From NCBI GenBank assembly GCA_902491535.1, contig CABUHS010000020.1, positions 1 to 48,404 of the forward strand: a stretch of 48,404 nucleotides of DNA, read 5' to 3'. The position numbers and the translations under genes are program-made. The notes beneath the pieces were generated by a model. The model saw only the letters and a list, made by a program, of their open reading frames with translations. It made no database searches and was not told where the DNA came from. Source of the DNA: an uncultured Eubacteriales bacterium (GTDB lineage: Bacteria; Bacillota; Clostridia; Oscillospirales; CAG-272). Each line of letters starts with the position of its first letter. Position 1 is the first letter of the stretch. Positions 9,539 to 18,700 of the stretch are shown one piece after another.

Positions 9539-10402
9539 TCATTTATTTTCTGTTTCCATATCAACCATTTCAGCTATTTTGTCTTCATATTCACCCAAAT
9601 CGATTTCTACAAGTGTATGTCCGCTGTTTCTCTTTTCGAGAGGTGGCGGCAGCATATAATCAGGGCCAAAGACCTGTGTCAGAAGTTCGGTGTAACCATC
9701 AGGAATTTTAAACATACAGTTTTCAAATTTATAAAGCATCCCTTCTCCGTACACTCTGTTTTCAACAAGCTGTTTTTTCCAAAGATAATGGCTTGCAAAG
9801 CTTGTTGTGTACTTAGCTCCCGGCTTATCGGTAGCGGTGCAAGTCCAGTCGAACAGGAAATTAACAAACCTCTGCGGAATAAGATATGAAAAAGGACGCA
9901 AAATAGTCATCAAAAGTTTTTTCCCTTTTGTTGACTGCTTGTTCTTGGTGCATCTTACTGTTTTGTAAGCAAACAAAAGCCTCAAAAGCTTTCCGCGAAG
10001 CACAAGCCCGATTCCGCCTTTTTTTGTAACATGGTCAAGAGGAAAAATATCTATATATATTCCTTGGTGCATATCACTTTTGGCATAGTCTTCCTCCATT
10101 TGAACAGTTCCGTTAAGGCGAATTTTAGGGATGTAGCGCGCATACATTTTGTCGGACTGAAAATCTTGAACAAAGAATTCGTCGGAATACTTTTCTCTTA
10201 TTATATCTACCAACTTATTCAAATCTTTTCTATACATTGTAATATCAAGGTCATCGTCCCAAGGTATAAAACCACCGTGACGTATTGCACCGAGGAGTGT
10301 TCCGCCGCACAGATAATAACGAATATCATTCTCTTCGCATATTTCTGCAATTTTTTTCATGATATACAGCTGAGCCAGCTGCAGTTTTCTGACTTTATCC
10401 AT
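9539..10402 (-). CDS. licD: LicD family phosphotransferase
   Basis: Nucleotidyltransferase-fold enzyme of the LicD family, which transfers a phospho-substituent (phosphocholine in the founding member; glycerol- or ribitol-phosphate in other members) from a CDP-activated donor to a surface glycan. Key motif near residues 28-58: YYLCGGTLLGAIRHGG, then IPWDDDLDITM, with the catalytic Asp residues. Later YIDIFPLDHV is also typical. The length (287 aa) is normal. The gene just upstream in the operon encodes a TagD-like cytidylyltransferase, so the donor is most likely CDP-glycerol or a similar CDP-alcohol made by the neighbour. GGGAAAAGAG precedes the ATG at 10402. Confidence 0.88.
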   Translation of the reverse strand: MDKVRKLQLAQLYIMKKIAEICEENDIRYYLCGGTLLGAIRHGGFIPWDDDLDITMYRKDLNKLVDIIREKYSDEFFVQDFQSDKMYARYIPKIRLNGTVQMEEDYAKSDMHQGIYIDIFPLDHVTKKGGIGLVLRGKLLRLLFAYKTVRCTKNKQSTKGKKLLMTILRPFSYLIPQRFVNFLFDWTCTATDKPGAKYTTSFASHYLWKKQLVENRVYGEGMLYKFENCMFKIPDGYTELLTQVFGPDYMLPPPLEKRNSGHTLVEIDLGEYEDKIAEMVDMETENK

Positions 10403-10508
10403 AATTCTCTTTTCCCTAAACTCACAAATAATTCAGATATTTACTACTACGAGCATAACAAATGCATACACCTAAAAAGTAAAAACATATGTATAGTCCG
10501 TCTAATCG

Positions 10509-10949
10509 TTATTCGCCAAGTTTTTCCTTTTCACTTTGTTTTATTTTTTCCCTGAGCATTGTAGAAGATATACCATCTGTATGGTCAAGGTAAACAACCG
10601 AACAACCAACCTCTGCGAATTCTTTTTCATACTTCTCCCAAGAGGGGGTACCCTTCCAGTCTGAACCGACGAATACTGCACCTATACCATACTTCTTTAC
10701 AGGCTCCAATTTGTTCATATCAGATTGAAAGACAACTTCATCCACATAGCGAATGGCTCTTACTATCTCTGCTCTGTCTTGTTCGCATATTATCGGTTTT
10801 TTATTTTTTCTTGAAAGGCAAAGCTCATCCGTTGTCACTCCTACTATCAAATACTCACACTGCTCTTTAGCTTTCCTCAATATGTTTAAATGTCCGATAT
10901 GGAACATATCGAACACACCAGTTGTGTAACCAACATGGTACTTTTTCAT
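10509..10949 (-). CDS. tagD: TagD-like glycerol-3-phosphate cytidylyltransferase
   Basis: Small cytidylyltransferase (146 aa from the preferred start) that would make a CDP-alcohol, probably CDP-glycerol, from CTP. The signature GYTTGVFDMFHIGHLNIL holds the HxGH nucleotide-binding motif. Downstream are AIRYVDEVV, FVGSDWKG and a C-terminal HTDGISSTMLRE, equivalent to the RTxGISTT motif of the family with His for Arg. Start 10949 is preferred over 10961: GGATGGA spaces correctly to the later ATG, while the first ATG touches its AAGG. Choline-phosphate specificity is possible but the length and motifs fit TagD better. Partner of the adjacent licD gene. Confidence 0.87.
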   Translation of the reverse strand: MKKYHVGYTTGVFDMFHIGHLNILRKAKEQCEYLIVGVTTDELCLSRKNKKPIICEQDRAEIVRAIRYVDEVVFQSDMNKLEPVKKYGIGAVFVGSDWKGTPSWEKYEKEFAEVGCSVVYLDHTDGISSTMLREKIKQSEKEKLGE

Positions 10950-11093
10950 TTTGGATTCCATCCTTCATATTCATCAATTTTTAATACCGCCCAAAGATAA
11001 CTTCAATCTGTTTAAAAGCGAGTGTTACTTTTTTGGCGGATATTTCTAAGTCCAAGCTTAATAGCATGAAACTCTTTTAAATGCACTCCGCAT

Positions 11094-12374
11094 TTAAGGC
11101 AGTCGGCATTCACCCCAGACACTTTCTTTATTTTCAATATCAACAGATTCAACAAATACTCCCTTATGCACGGCATTCCGCACATATTTGGGAACAACAA
11201 ACATAAACATTGTCATAAAATAAGAGTCTATTGGTGAAGTAAATACAATGGTCGTGTTTGTTATCATCATTGAAGATGCCGATATAACAAGACCTAAAAA
11301 TACTGTGCCCAAATAGCGGTCTTTTTTTATAAACTTAATGCAGGCAATAAACTGAGAGAAAAGGAACAAAACCATTGCTGTCAATCCAAATGCTCCATAA
11401 TACAACAGAATCTGTAAATAAGCATTATGAACGCTTGCGTGAGCATAAGTGTTCTCAAAAAAATTTCGTGTGTTGCTAATGCCAAATCCAAATATTTTTT
11501 CAAATATCGTTCCGTTTGTGTAATAATCAAACGCCGCATTATATAATACATCTCTGCCTGCAGTTGTATTTCCTTTTAATACTATGCTGAATACAAAATT
11601 TGATAATTGAGGGGTAATAAAAACAACAACTGCTCCAACAATAGTCAGAAATATAAAGCATTTTTTAAGGCTGCCTTTACCAAAAAGGACAAATATAGCT
11701 ATAAACACCGCCAAAGATAACATCGTCGTTCTTGAAAATGTCAAGACAAGGTTAATGAAAAATATTCCCAAAGCAACAATATAATATATTCTTCTTTTTA
11801 GTGATATTGCATGTGTAAATCTAAGGCACAAAAAACAAGATACTATTGCAGAGAGCAAATATAGACCATATTCATGGTTACTCACGAAAAAAGAACACAA
11901 TTCATTGCCATATGCACTGCTTAGCGATAACGCTCCCGTAAACTGATCCCAACAAAAGATCATTGCATATAGTGCCGCATAAAGCGTAACACCAATAATC
12001 CAATTACAAAAAACAAGAAAATGTTTTTTTGTAATTACGAAGCTATTACCTACACCATAAACCATTGCTAAAAATAGTATGGGATAAACATAGGAAATCA
12101 CCATAGATAACGAAAATGTTTCTGTTTCAATGGCAGTAAATAGCAGAATTACACCCAAGAAAAAAATAACCAGTATTTTGGCACTCATTTTTTTGTACCG
12201 CTGTATGTAGAAAAAGACGAAATATAGCAAAAGTGCAATTTTTATTACTACATCAATATTTGTTCTTGCTGCTGTTCCGCCAAAATTCTGCCAAATAACA
12301 AGCGCTGTCCAATAAACTACAAATAAAAATGCCAAACTCTTACGAAAATGTTGTGTTTTTGAAGTATTTATCAT
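11094..12374 (-). CDS. Wzy-like O-antigen/capsule polymerase, multi-spanning membrane protein
   Basis: 426-aa integral membrane protein with about 10-12 hydrophobic segments, proposed to polymerise flipped repeat units at the outer membrane face. The diagnostic region is a large extracellular loop with TTAGRDVLYNAAFDYYTNG, IFGFGISNTRNFF and HASVHNAYLQILLYYGAFG, which matches the HNxYLxxLxxxG pattern of the O-antigen ligase/polymerase superfamily. LVLTFSRTTMLSLAV is the usual SRt/s segment. It lies in the middle of the capsule operon between two GT2 genes and tagD. Polymerase families diverge quickly, so assignment rests on topology plus these short motifs. Confidence 0.85.
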   Translation of the reverse strand: MINTSKTQHFRKSLAFLFVVYWTALVIWQNFGGTAARTNIDVVIKIALLLYFVFFYIQRYKKMSAKILVIFFLGVILLFTAIETETFSLSMVISYVYPILFLAMVYGVGNSFVITKKHFLVFCNWIIGVTLYAALYAMIFCWDQFTGALSLSSAYGNELCSFFVSNHEYGLYLLSAIVSCFLCLRFTHAISLKRRIYYIVALGIFFINLVLTFSRTTMLSLAVFIAIFVLFGKGSLKKCFIFLTIVGAVVVFITPQLSNFVFSIVLKGNTTAGRDVLYNAAFDYYTNGTIFEKIFGFGISNTRNFFENTYAHASVHNAYLQILLYYGAFGLTAMVLFLFSQFIACIKFIKKDRYLGTVFLGLVISASSMMITNTTIVFTSPIDSYFMTMFMFVVPKYVRNAVHKGVFVESVDIENKESVWGECRLP

Positions 12375-12423
12375 ATCCTAATCAATCACCATATCGCCAA
12401 AAATCCTTATGCACACAAAAATA

Positions 12424-13239
12424 TTATTTCTCGACCTCTTCGCCATGGATACCGTTTATTTGTGCGGCATATTTTTTTATTCCTATACGCTGTAGTTTTA
12501 TTCTTTTTAAAAGTGAGTATGGATTTTTTCTTACCAAACTTCTCAATTCGATGAGCAGGACATAAAAGCCTGAACATTTTCCATACATTGCCTTAAAAAG
12601 TGCACCCCGATCAATATAATACTTTTCGTTATATCCATTAAACCATGTTGACTCTTCTTGTTCAACAGTACCAATCATAGTACAGCTGGCAAACACTTTT
12701 AATCCATGCTTCAAGCATGATGTTAAGAAGAAATTATCTTCACCTGCTTGATATTTCGTCCCTCCGCCAAAAAGTAAGCTAAACCAGATATTCGCTGCCA
12801 GCAAGGACTCCCTTTTTACAGCAATCCTGAAAGCGCCGTATTTTAAACAGTTAAAAGAATGTAATCTATGATTAACTTTATCTATGTATTCGGGACGAGC
12901 CGGATTTTGGGATTCAAGGTTAAAAACAGCCACCGATGCCTGATTATTATTTTTAAAAAAATCAATTACCTTTTCGGCATAACCGTCGCAGTATGTTACA
13001 TCATCATCGGCAAAAAGTAAAATATCTGCATCGGCACGCATAAGCGCTGTGTTTCTGCTTAGTCCCACTCCACGCTCTGCGAAAGAGTACCATTTAATGC
13101 AGTGGCCATTGTATTCAAATACGTCAAACTCATTCCGATCGCATTGGTTTATAACAATGGCATCGCTTTGAATATTCATTCTTTCTAAAAGTGAATGATC
13201 TGTTTGAAACATGGTAGAAATAAGCACCTGAAGCCTCAT
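12424..13239 (-). CDS. Glycosyltransferase family 2-like protein
   Basis: 271-aa GT-A fold glycosyltransferase. The N-terminal region is somewhat divergent (QVLISTMFQTDHSLLERM, VINQCDRNEF), but the core is clear: GVGLSRNTALMRADADILLFADDDVTYCDGY carries the metal-binding DxD-like FADDDV. A later YQAGEDNFFLTSCLKHGLKV is the ED-type acceptor/catalytic region. GT2 proteins of this type commonly decorate capsule repeats. Overlaps the preceding GT2 gene by 4 bp (ATGA-type junction), so the two are translationally coupled. Substrate unknown. Confidence 0.83.
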   Translation of the reverse strand: MRLQVLISTMFQTDHSLLERMNIQSDAIVINQCDRNEFDVFEYNGHCIKWYSFAERGVGLSRNTALMRADADILLFADDDVTYCDGYAEKVIDFFKNNNQASVAVFNLESQNPARPEYIDKVNHRLHSFNCLKYGAFRIAVKRESLLAANIWFSLLFGGGTKYQAGEDNFFLTSCLKHGLKVFASCTMIGTVEQEESTWFNGYNEKYYIDRGALFKAMYGKCSGFYVLLIELRSLVRKNPYSLLKRIKLQRIGIKKYAAQINGIHGEEVEK

Positions 13240-14129
13240 ATTTTCCTCCCGATTATCAGCTTAACGCACTCAATCGGAGCAGTAAAAGCCCCTATAATTC
13301 CATGCCGTAAAAATTCCGAAGGTTTTCCCATTCTTTTGTATGCAAAAGCGAGTACTGCATGATGACGCATCTTGATATATCGCACATCTTTAGACAGCAA
13401 TTGATTGAAAAACTGGGTTTTATACTCATAAAGCGCGTTTTCACCTTTAATCTTACTCTCCCCGCTTGACAAACCGTATTCTCCGGTATGGATATAGGCT
13501 TTAATATCGCATCCGGGAAGATACCCGAACTTGCCGCCGCCCTCAATAGCGCTTTGCATAAGGTAAAACTCATCGCCGACATCTATTGATGCAAATCCTC
13601 CGATTTTTATCAAATACTCTTTCTTGAACATCATAGTATCTGTTCCAGTCATATGATACTTCAAATGATATATTCTGAGAGAAGAAACAGAAGTGCTTTT
13701 TATGTAATTTCGAACTCGTTTGTCTGTTTCTTTATCATTCTCGTCATAAAGAACTAAATCCGTGATAGAGTAGTCATAACCGTTGCATTCCATGAATTCA
13801 ACTTGCTTTTTTACTTTATCTTTCAAGTAAATATCATCATCGTCAAGAAACGTTATATACTCTCCAGTAGCGGCTTCAATTCCAATATTTCGGGTTTTTG
13901 CAGAGCCTTGATTTGGATTGTTGACAATATAATTTAGAAGTATATTCGAATAATTACTCTTAAATTTTTCTACAATAGCAGAAACTTTTTTGTTCCACTC
14001 AACGTTTCCATTATCATCAACAAGAACTATTTCAATATTAGAATAACTTTGGAAAGTCAAAGAATTAAGAGCTTTTTCCAACTCTGCGTCTCTTCTGTAC
14101 GTAGCAACAACAACACTTACAGTTTTCAC
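13236..14129 (-). CDS. Glycosyltransferase family 2
   Basis: 297-aa classical GT2 (GT-A) enzyme. Starts KTVSVVVATYRRDAELEKAL, then IEIVLVDDNGN, NQGSAKTRNIGIEAATGEYITFLDDDDIY with the DxD metal site at about residues 97-100, and GGFASIDVGDEFYLMQSAIE as the catalytic ED-like segment. The C-terminus has a short amphipathic stretch (FLRHGIIGAFTAPIECVKLI) that could contact the membrane. It overlaps the priming transferase gene by 4 bp, so it is likely the enzyme that adds the second sugar, but order of action cannot be proved from gene order. Confidence 0.88.
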   Translation of the reverse strand: MKTVSVVVATYRRDAELEKALNSLTFQSYSNIEIVLVDDNGNVEWNKKVSAIVEKFKSNYSNILLNYIVNNPNQGSAKTRNIGIEAATGEYITFLDDDDIYLKDKVKKQVEFMECNGYDYSITDLVLYDENDKETDKRVRNYIKSTSVSSLRIYHLKYHMTGTDTMMFKKEYLIKIGGFASIDVGDEFYLMQSAIEGGGKFGYLPGCDIKAYIHTGEYGLSSGESKIKGENALYEYKTQFFNQLLSKDVRYIKMRHHAVLAFAYKRMGKPSEFLRHGIIGAFTAPIECVKLIIGRKI

Positions 14130-14800
14130 TTTACTATTGCCTCCGTATCAGTTTCCTTTTCTTCCTGTTGCTTCTTCATCTCTCCCGTGCCGCCCTCGAC
14201 AACACCCTCACTTTTGAGAACTGATCTGATTGTTTCCCAAAAGCAACGCCAATCCATTACGAATCCATGGAAATGCCCTTGATTGAGAGCCGCTGTATAA
14301 TCACCGTCAAGCTTGGCTTTCACATCAATTTCAAGCTCATCACGCCCGTTAATCTGCGCCCAACCGGTAATTCCGGGTTTGATATCATTCGCTCCGTACT
14401 TCTCACGTTCCGCAACCAGATCGTCTTGCGACCATAATGCCGGTCTGGGACCGATCGCAGATAGCTTTGACGTGAACACCTGGAAAATTTGAGGAAGCTC
14501 GTCAAGACTTGTCTTACGGATAAAACGTCCTATACGCGTTATGTACTGTTCGGGATTCTCAAGAAGGTGTGTAGGCGTATCGTGAGGGGTAGACATTTTC
14601 ATGCTGCGGAATTTCCAAATCATAAAATATGTAATTTCGCCATTTTTCTTTTTACCGACTCGTTTTTGTTTGAACAAAACCGGACCGGGATCGTCAATTT
14701 TTATAGCAATCGCAATTATCAACATGGGTAAAGCTAAGACTATAATACCAATGGCGGACAAAACAATATCAATCAAGCGCTTCACAAAATGTTTATACAT
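14126..14800 (-). CDS. Initiating sugar phosphate transferase (monotopic phosphoglycosyltransferase)
   Basis: Transfers a sugar-1-phosphate from a UDP-sugar to undecaprenyl phosphate, the first membrane step of repeat-unit synthesis. Length 224 aa, the small PglC/WcaJ-catalytic-domain class. One N-terminal re-entrant hydrophobic helix (LIDIVLSAIGIIVLALPMLI). Then the catalytic KIDDPGPVLFKQKRVGKK, FMIWKFRSM, TSLDELPQ, AIGPRPAL and KPGITGWAQINGRD motifs, all of the bacterial sugar transferase family (PF02397). GAGGTTAAG precedes the ATG. The PglD-like acetyltransferase gene lies 7 bp upstream. PglC-PglD adjacency recalls diNAcBac-initiating systems, but no 4-aminotransferase is visible in the window. 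Confidence 0.93.
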   Translation of the reverse strand: MYKHFVKRLIDIVLSAIGIIVLALPMLIIAIAIKIDDPGPVLFKQKRVGKKKNGEITYFMIWKFRSMKMSTPHDTPTHLLENPEQYITRIGRFIRKTSLDELPQIFQVFTSKLSAIGPRPALWSQDDLVAEREKYGANDIKPGITGWAQINGRDELEIDVKAKLDGDYTAALNQGHFHGFVMDWRCFWETIRSVLKSEGVVEGGTGEMKKQQEEKETDTEAIVK

Positions 14801-14807
14801 CTTAACC

Positions 14808-15458
14808 TCACATTACATCATCGAAATTATAAGTTTTACCATTAACAGGTGTAGGGGTATGCGGTCTTTTCATCTCATTCATATTTTTTGCCCATTCTTC
14901 CGGATTAAAAAATAAATCGTTTGCGTCTACCATTTTTCTGTCGTAAACTTCACCGCTTTGAATTTTTATTCCGGCAGGGACAAGTGTCATTCCTGCAACC
15001 GTAGCATTGCAGTCTACATGAACGCCGTCACAGCACATACTTGCATGGTTTATAACTGCTCCGGCAGAGATAATACATCCTGCAGAAATAACTGCTCCCG
15101 TATGAATAACTGCCATCGGCTCAATAATTGAACCTTCTATAATCTGTGCTGTGGGAGAGATATATGCGTGCGGGGAAATAAGTGTAACAATTCTGAAAGG
15201 CGTATCTTCTTTGATTTTCTGCAACAGCGAAAGTCTGATTTCCGGGTTGCCGATTGCGACAATAATGTTGCTGTACTCGCATACCAAGTTTTCCAAATCC
15301 GCACAAGTACCGACCACTCCGATTCCATTCGGAGTAGTTTCTTTTTCGTCATCGACAAATGCAATTTTACCAAAGCATTTCATGCTTTCTGCGATTTCTT
15401 TTACGACAATGCCATAAATGCCCGCACCAACAATAAGTAAATTATTATTCATACTCAT
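14808..15458 (-). CDS. PglD/NeuD-like sugar O/N-acetyltransferase
   Basis: 216-aa acyltransferase with an N-terminal Rossmann-like UDP-sugar binding part (NNNLLIVGAGIYGIVVKEIAE) and a left-handed beta-helix (hexapeptide repeats from about residue 95). The catalytic His region reads AGAVINHASMCCDGVHVDCNATVAG, His about 138. In PglD/NeuD the usual sequence is NHDxxxGDxxHIAPGA, so the Asp/Glu partner is changed here to Ala. The helix end (VPAGIKIQSGEVY) is very like the C-terminus of the recombinase-acetyltransferase fusion at 18991-20349, so these two are close relatives. A second start at 15452 has slightly better spacing to GGGG. A third PglD-like domain sits in 3756-5483. Confidence 0.88.
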   Translation of the reverse strand: MSMNNNLLIVGAGIYGIVVKEIAESMKCFGKIAFVDDEKETTPNGIGVVGTCADLENLVCEYSNIIVAIGNPEIRLSLLQKIKEDTPFRIVTLISPHAYISPTAQIIEGSIIEPMAVIHTGAVISAGCIISAGAVINHASMCCDGVHVDCNATVAGMTLVPAGIKIQSGEVYDRKMVDANDLFFNPEEWAKNMNEMKRPHTPTPVNGKTYNFDDVM

Positions 15459-15507
15459 ACCCCATCAAATAAATCCGGATCATAGCCGAAACACTTTTTA
15501 TGCTCGG

Positions 15508-15790
15508 TCATAAATTAATCACTGTTCTTTTGACCTCCTCCGTTATATCCCGTATTTCCACAGCATGCGCAATCTCCGTTTTTTCTAAGTTAATCCGGTT
15601 GAGCTTAAACCAATCAACGCTTGCCGTTTGTTCTCTGACAATCTTTTTTGTGTGTTCGTTGTCTGCGAAGCCATTGACACAAACGTCGCTCGCTTTTGGT
15701 GTTGCACTGATTTGGCTCAAGAAGCAATCTGCCGTTTTCATCAAAATAAGCCTTTGCCTCCGCAAATTTTTCTTCCCAATTGTCTATAGA
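15508..15790 (-). pseudogene. Tenth helicase-associated repeat and tail, stranded behind a stop codon
   Basis: Immediately after the TAA that ends the helicase (15791-15793) the same frame stays open to a TGA at 15614-15616. It encodes SIDNWEEKFAEAKAYFDENG and a following QWLRRQR segment, which aligns with the start and core of the nine repeats in the helicase. The stop therefore interrupts a tenth repeat. From about 15,615 to 15,508 a neighbouring frame stays open, ending ITEEVKRTVINL, and may be the frameshifted old C-terminus. A tiny frame (15466-15522, starts MTEHKKCFGYDP, 18 codons) overlaps the end and precedes the PglD gene. No other gene is seen in this 330-bp gap. Confidence 0.7.
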
Positions 15791-18700
15791 TTACCAAACA
15801 AACTTGATAGCATTAAGTTTTTTCAGTTGTTCCTCGCCCAGCATGTCTTTCTTCTTACGGATTTTATTAGCCCATGCTCCGAGCCAAAATCCATTTGAAT
15901 ACTGATAGTTGGCGGAAATGTCTAAATTGCCGTGTTCATCGTAATAGGCTTTAGCTACTGCATAACCTTTTTCAAACGGTGTAGGCTGCGGTTTCAACCA
16001 TTCTTCTGTAATGCCGACAGAAGCAAGCTTTTGGAGCTTGTATTTTGTGAAATAACCGTCACGATAGTATTTCCGCTGACTGTATAGCCATCTGCCCAGA
16101 ATAAGCTCTTCCTTATCGTCGCTGTCCGACTTTGGTAATCTGTGCATGGTACGGTAAAACTCTTCAAGTGCCGCAAATCGCTTATCCCAAATCTTGTCTT
16201 TCTTCCAAACCATGCCGATAGCTTCGAGCAATTTAATCTGGTCGTCGCTTACCGAAACTTGTGTTTTCAGTCCGTTATATGCTTTTCTGTAATTGTTCAC
16301 CCACAAACCGAGAGCATAGCCGTCCTCAGTCTTGTATCTTTGCTCCATTTCAAGATGACCGTTTGCCTCGTAAAATGCTTTGGCATAGCGATAACCCTTA
16401 TCCCAATAGGATTTAGATTCAGCTTCCCATTCAAATTGAATGTCGTTTAACAACCTGATCTGTTCTTCCGACAGCTCTCCGTTACGGTATTTTCTTCGCT
16501 GTGTACACACCCAATTTAAGAGTCGGAAACCGCTTTTACCAGTATAGGATTCATGGAGTCCGTTCAGCGTTTTGTATTCACACTTGTATTCCTTTAGGTC
16601 TTCATACAGGGCATACCACGAATTTTTTCTCCCGCCAACCTGCTCCATAGGTAAGGTAGAAAGCATCTTGACTTGTTCAGAGGTGAGCTTACCCGATTTC
16701 AAATACTTTTTTTGTGACCAAATCCATTTGCCGATCCAAACGCCGTTAACCACCAAGTTTTGTGAAATGTCAACTGTTCCGTTTTTCTCGTAGTATTCTT
16801 TTGCAAGAGCAAAACGCATCTCCCATGTATCGGTTTCCCATACCATACCGATGCTCTCAAGGCGTCTTTCCCGTTCAGGCAAAATCTTCTTTTGCTTGTG
16901 TACCAAGCGCTGTCTTTGTATCCATGTGCCAAGCTTAAAGCCCGAAGGTGTCACGAATTTTGTCGGTACAAGTAGATTCCCATTTCGTTTTTTATAAAGC
17001 TCTGCTTCATGAAAGCCTTTTTCCCAGCGGTTATCAACCGTATCACCCCACAGCATTCCGATGCTGTCAAGACGGGCAATTTGTTCCTCGTTCGGAGGTG
17101 TTCCGCGGCATTGCCCCTTGCGAAGTTTGCGTAGTCTGCTTATCCATGCGCCGAGCTTAACGCCGTTCTTGTCTGAATAAGCAACGGGAATATCAAGATT
17201 ACGATGTTCTCTGTAATATTGAGCGGCAGCTACGAAATTCTTTTCCCATAGATAATCAAGGACATCCCAAACCATGCCGATGTCATTCAAAGCATCTATT
17301 CGTTCCGGAGTAAGGTACTGACGGTGAACTCCGGCTTTTTCCCATGTGCGGATATTGCTTAACCAACTGCCAAGAGCAACTCCATCCTCTGTTATGTATC
17401 TTGCCGGCGGAGTCAGATCGCCAAACTTTTTATAATAATCCTTCGCTGCTGCATAGTTGCGCTCCCAATTCAAGTCCGAATAAGGTTTCCAAATCATACC
17501 AAGCTTGTCGAGCTTGCGAATTTGCTCGTCCGTCAGTTTTCCGGGAATCGTCCCCTTACGGATCTCTTTTTGATTGAAAATCCACCGCCCGAGCGCATAG
17601 CCGTCGGCTGTGACATACCTTGCCGGTATTTCAAGGTTTCCGTTTTCTTCATAGAAAGTCTTTGCATGACGGTAATACATATCCCACGATGCAGTAAGAG
17701 TATCATTGAGCTTGTCGAACAAAGCTCTGCAGTCACGAACTTCGTCAATGACGGTAAACCGTTCATTGACGATTTCTTTTTTCTCTCCAAGGCAACGATA
17801 ATAGGTCGTGGCGATTTCCATTTCATCTTCAATTGCGCCGATGCTGTATAGATTTTCAATGTTAAGTACAATATCGAAAATCACCGCATCCGTATTTTTA
17901 CTTGCCGACAATGCACGTCCGATTTGCTGTTTATAGATGATCGGGGACACCGTCGGACGAAGCAAAATAACGCCGCTGACATCATTCACATGAATTCCCT
18001 CGTTGAGCGCATCAATGCAGAAAAGTAAACGTAAATGTGTATTATCGTTATCCTTCCGAAAACTTTCAAAGGATTGACTTGCTGACGTATCCGGTGTATA
18101 GACAGAGTAGATATGCGGATTTCGGTCGATTTTTGCAAACCACTCGGTATGCGACATCATATCGTCCATATGTTCTTTATTTGCACAAAACACAATGTAT
18201 TTTCCGGTTCGGTCGGCCATGTGTTTATCGAAAATCACATCCAGACCGTCTGCCTTTTCGAGTGTTCGACGAAGCTCCTCCAAATACACTTCCGCCATAT
18301 CACGCACGACTTTATTGCGTGATTTTTTCACTCTTATTTTGTATTTTTCAAGGCTGTCCTGATAGCAAAACATAGAAAGCACATACTTCGGGGGATTCAA
18401 TATTCCACGGACAATTGCTTCACCGAGTGTCATTTCCGAGGCAATGTTGCCGTCAAACAGCTCGTCAGCCATATCACGCTGATTATCAAGATAGCGTATG
18501 TTGGTGGCAGACAAGCCGAGAATCGGCACATCCGGAAATTCGTTTAGCAAATTCCGAACGCCTTGTCCCCACATTTCGGCACCGCAGCGGTGGAACTCAT
18601 CGAGAATAATGTAATCCGGTGAAATACTTGCTATCTCGGCTTTGCTCATCAGCATGAGTTTGGCGTAGGTAAAAAAACGCACATTCTCCGGCTCATATCC

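Noticed and set aside
13292..13582. 96-codon second frame inside the GT2 gene
   Set aside because: Out-of-frame shadow of a clear glycosyltransferase; no independent start signal.
15791..17700. Tandem DNA repeats or a CRISPR-like array in the helicase gene
   Set aside because: The periodicity is at the protein level (HA domains of about 65-70 aa) with diverged DNA; there are no identical spaced repeats. No CRISPR array was seen anywhere in the window.
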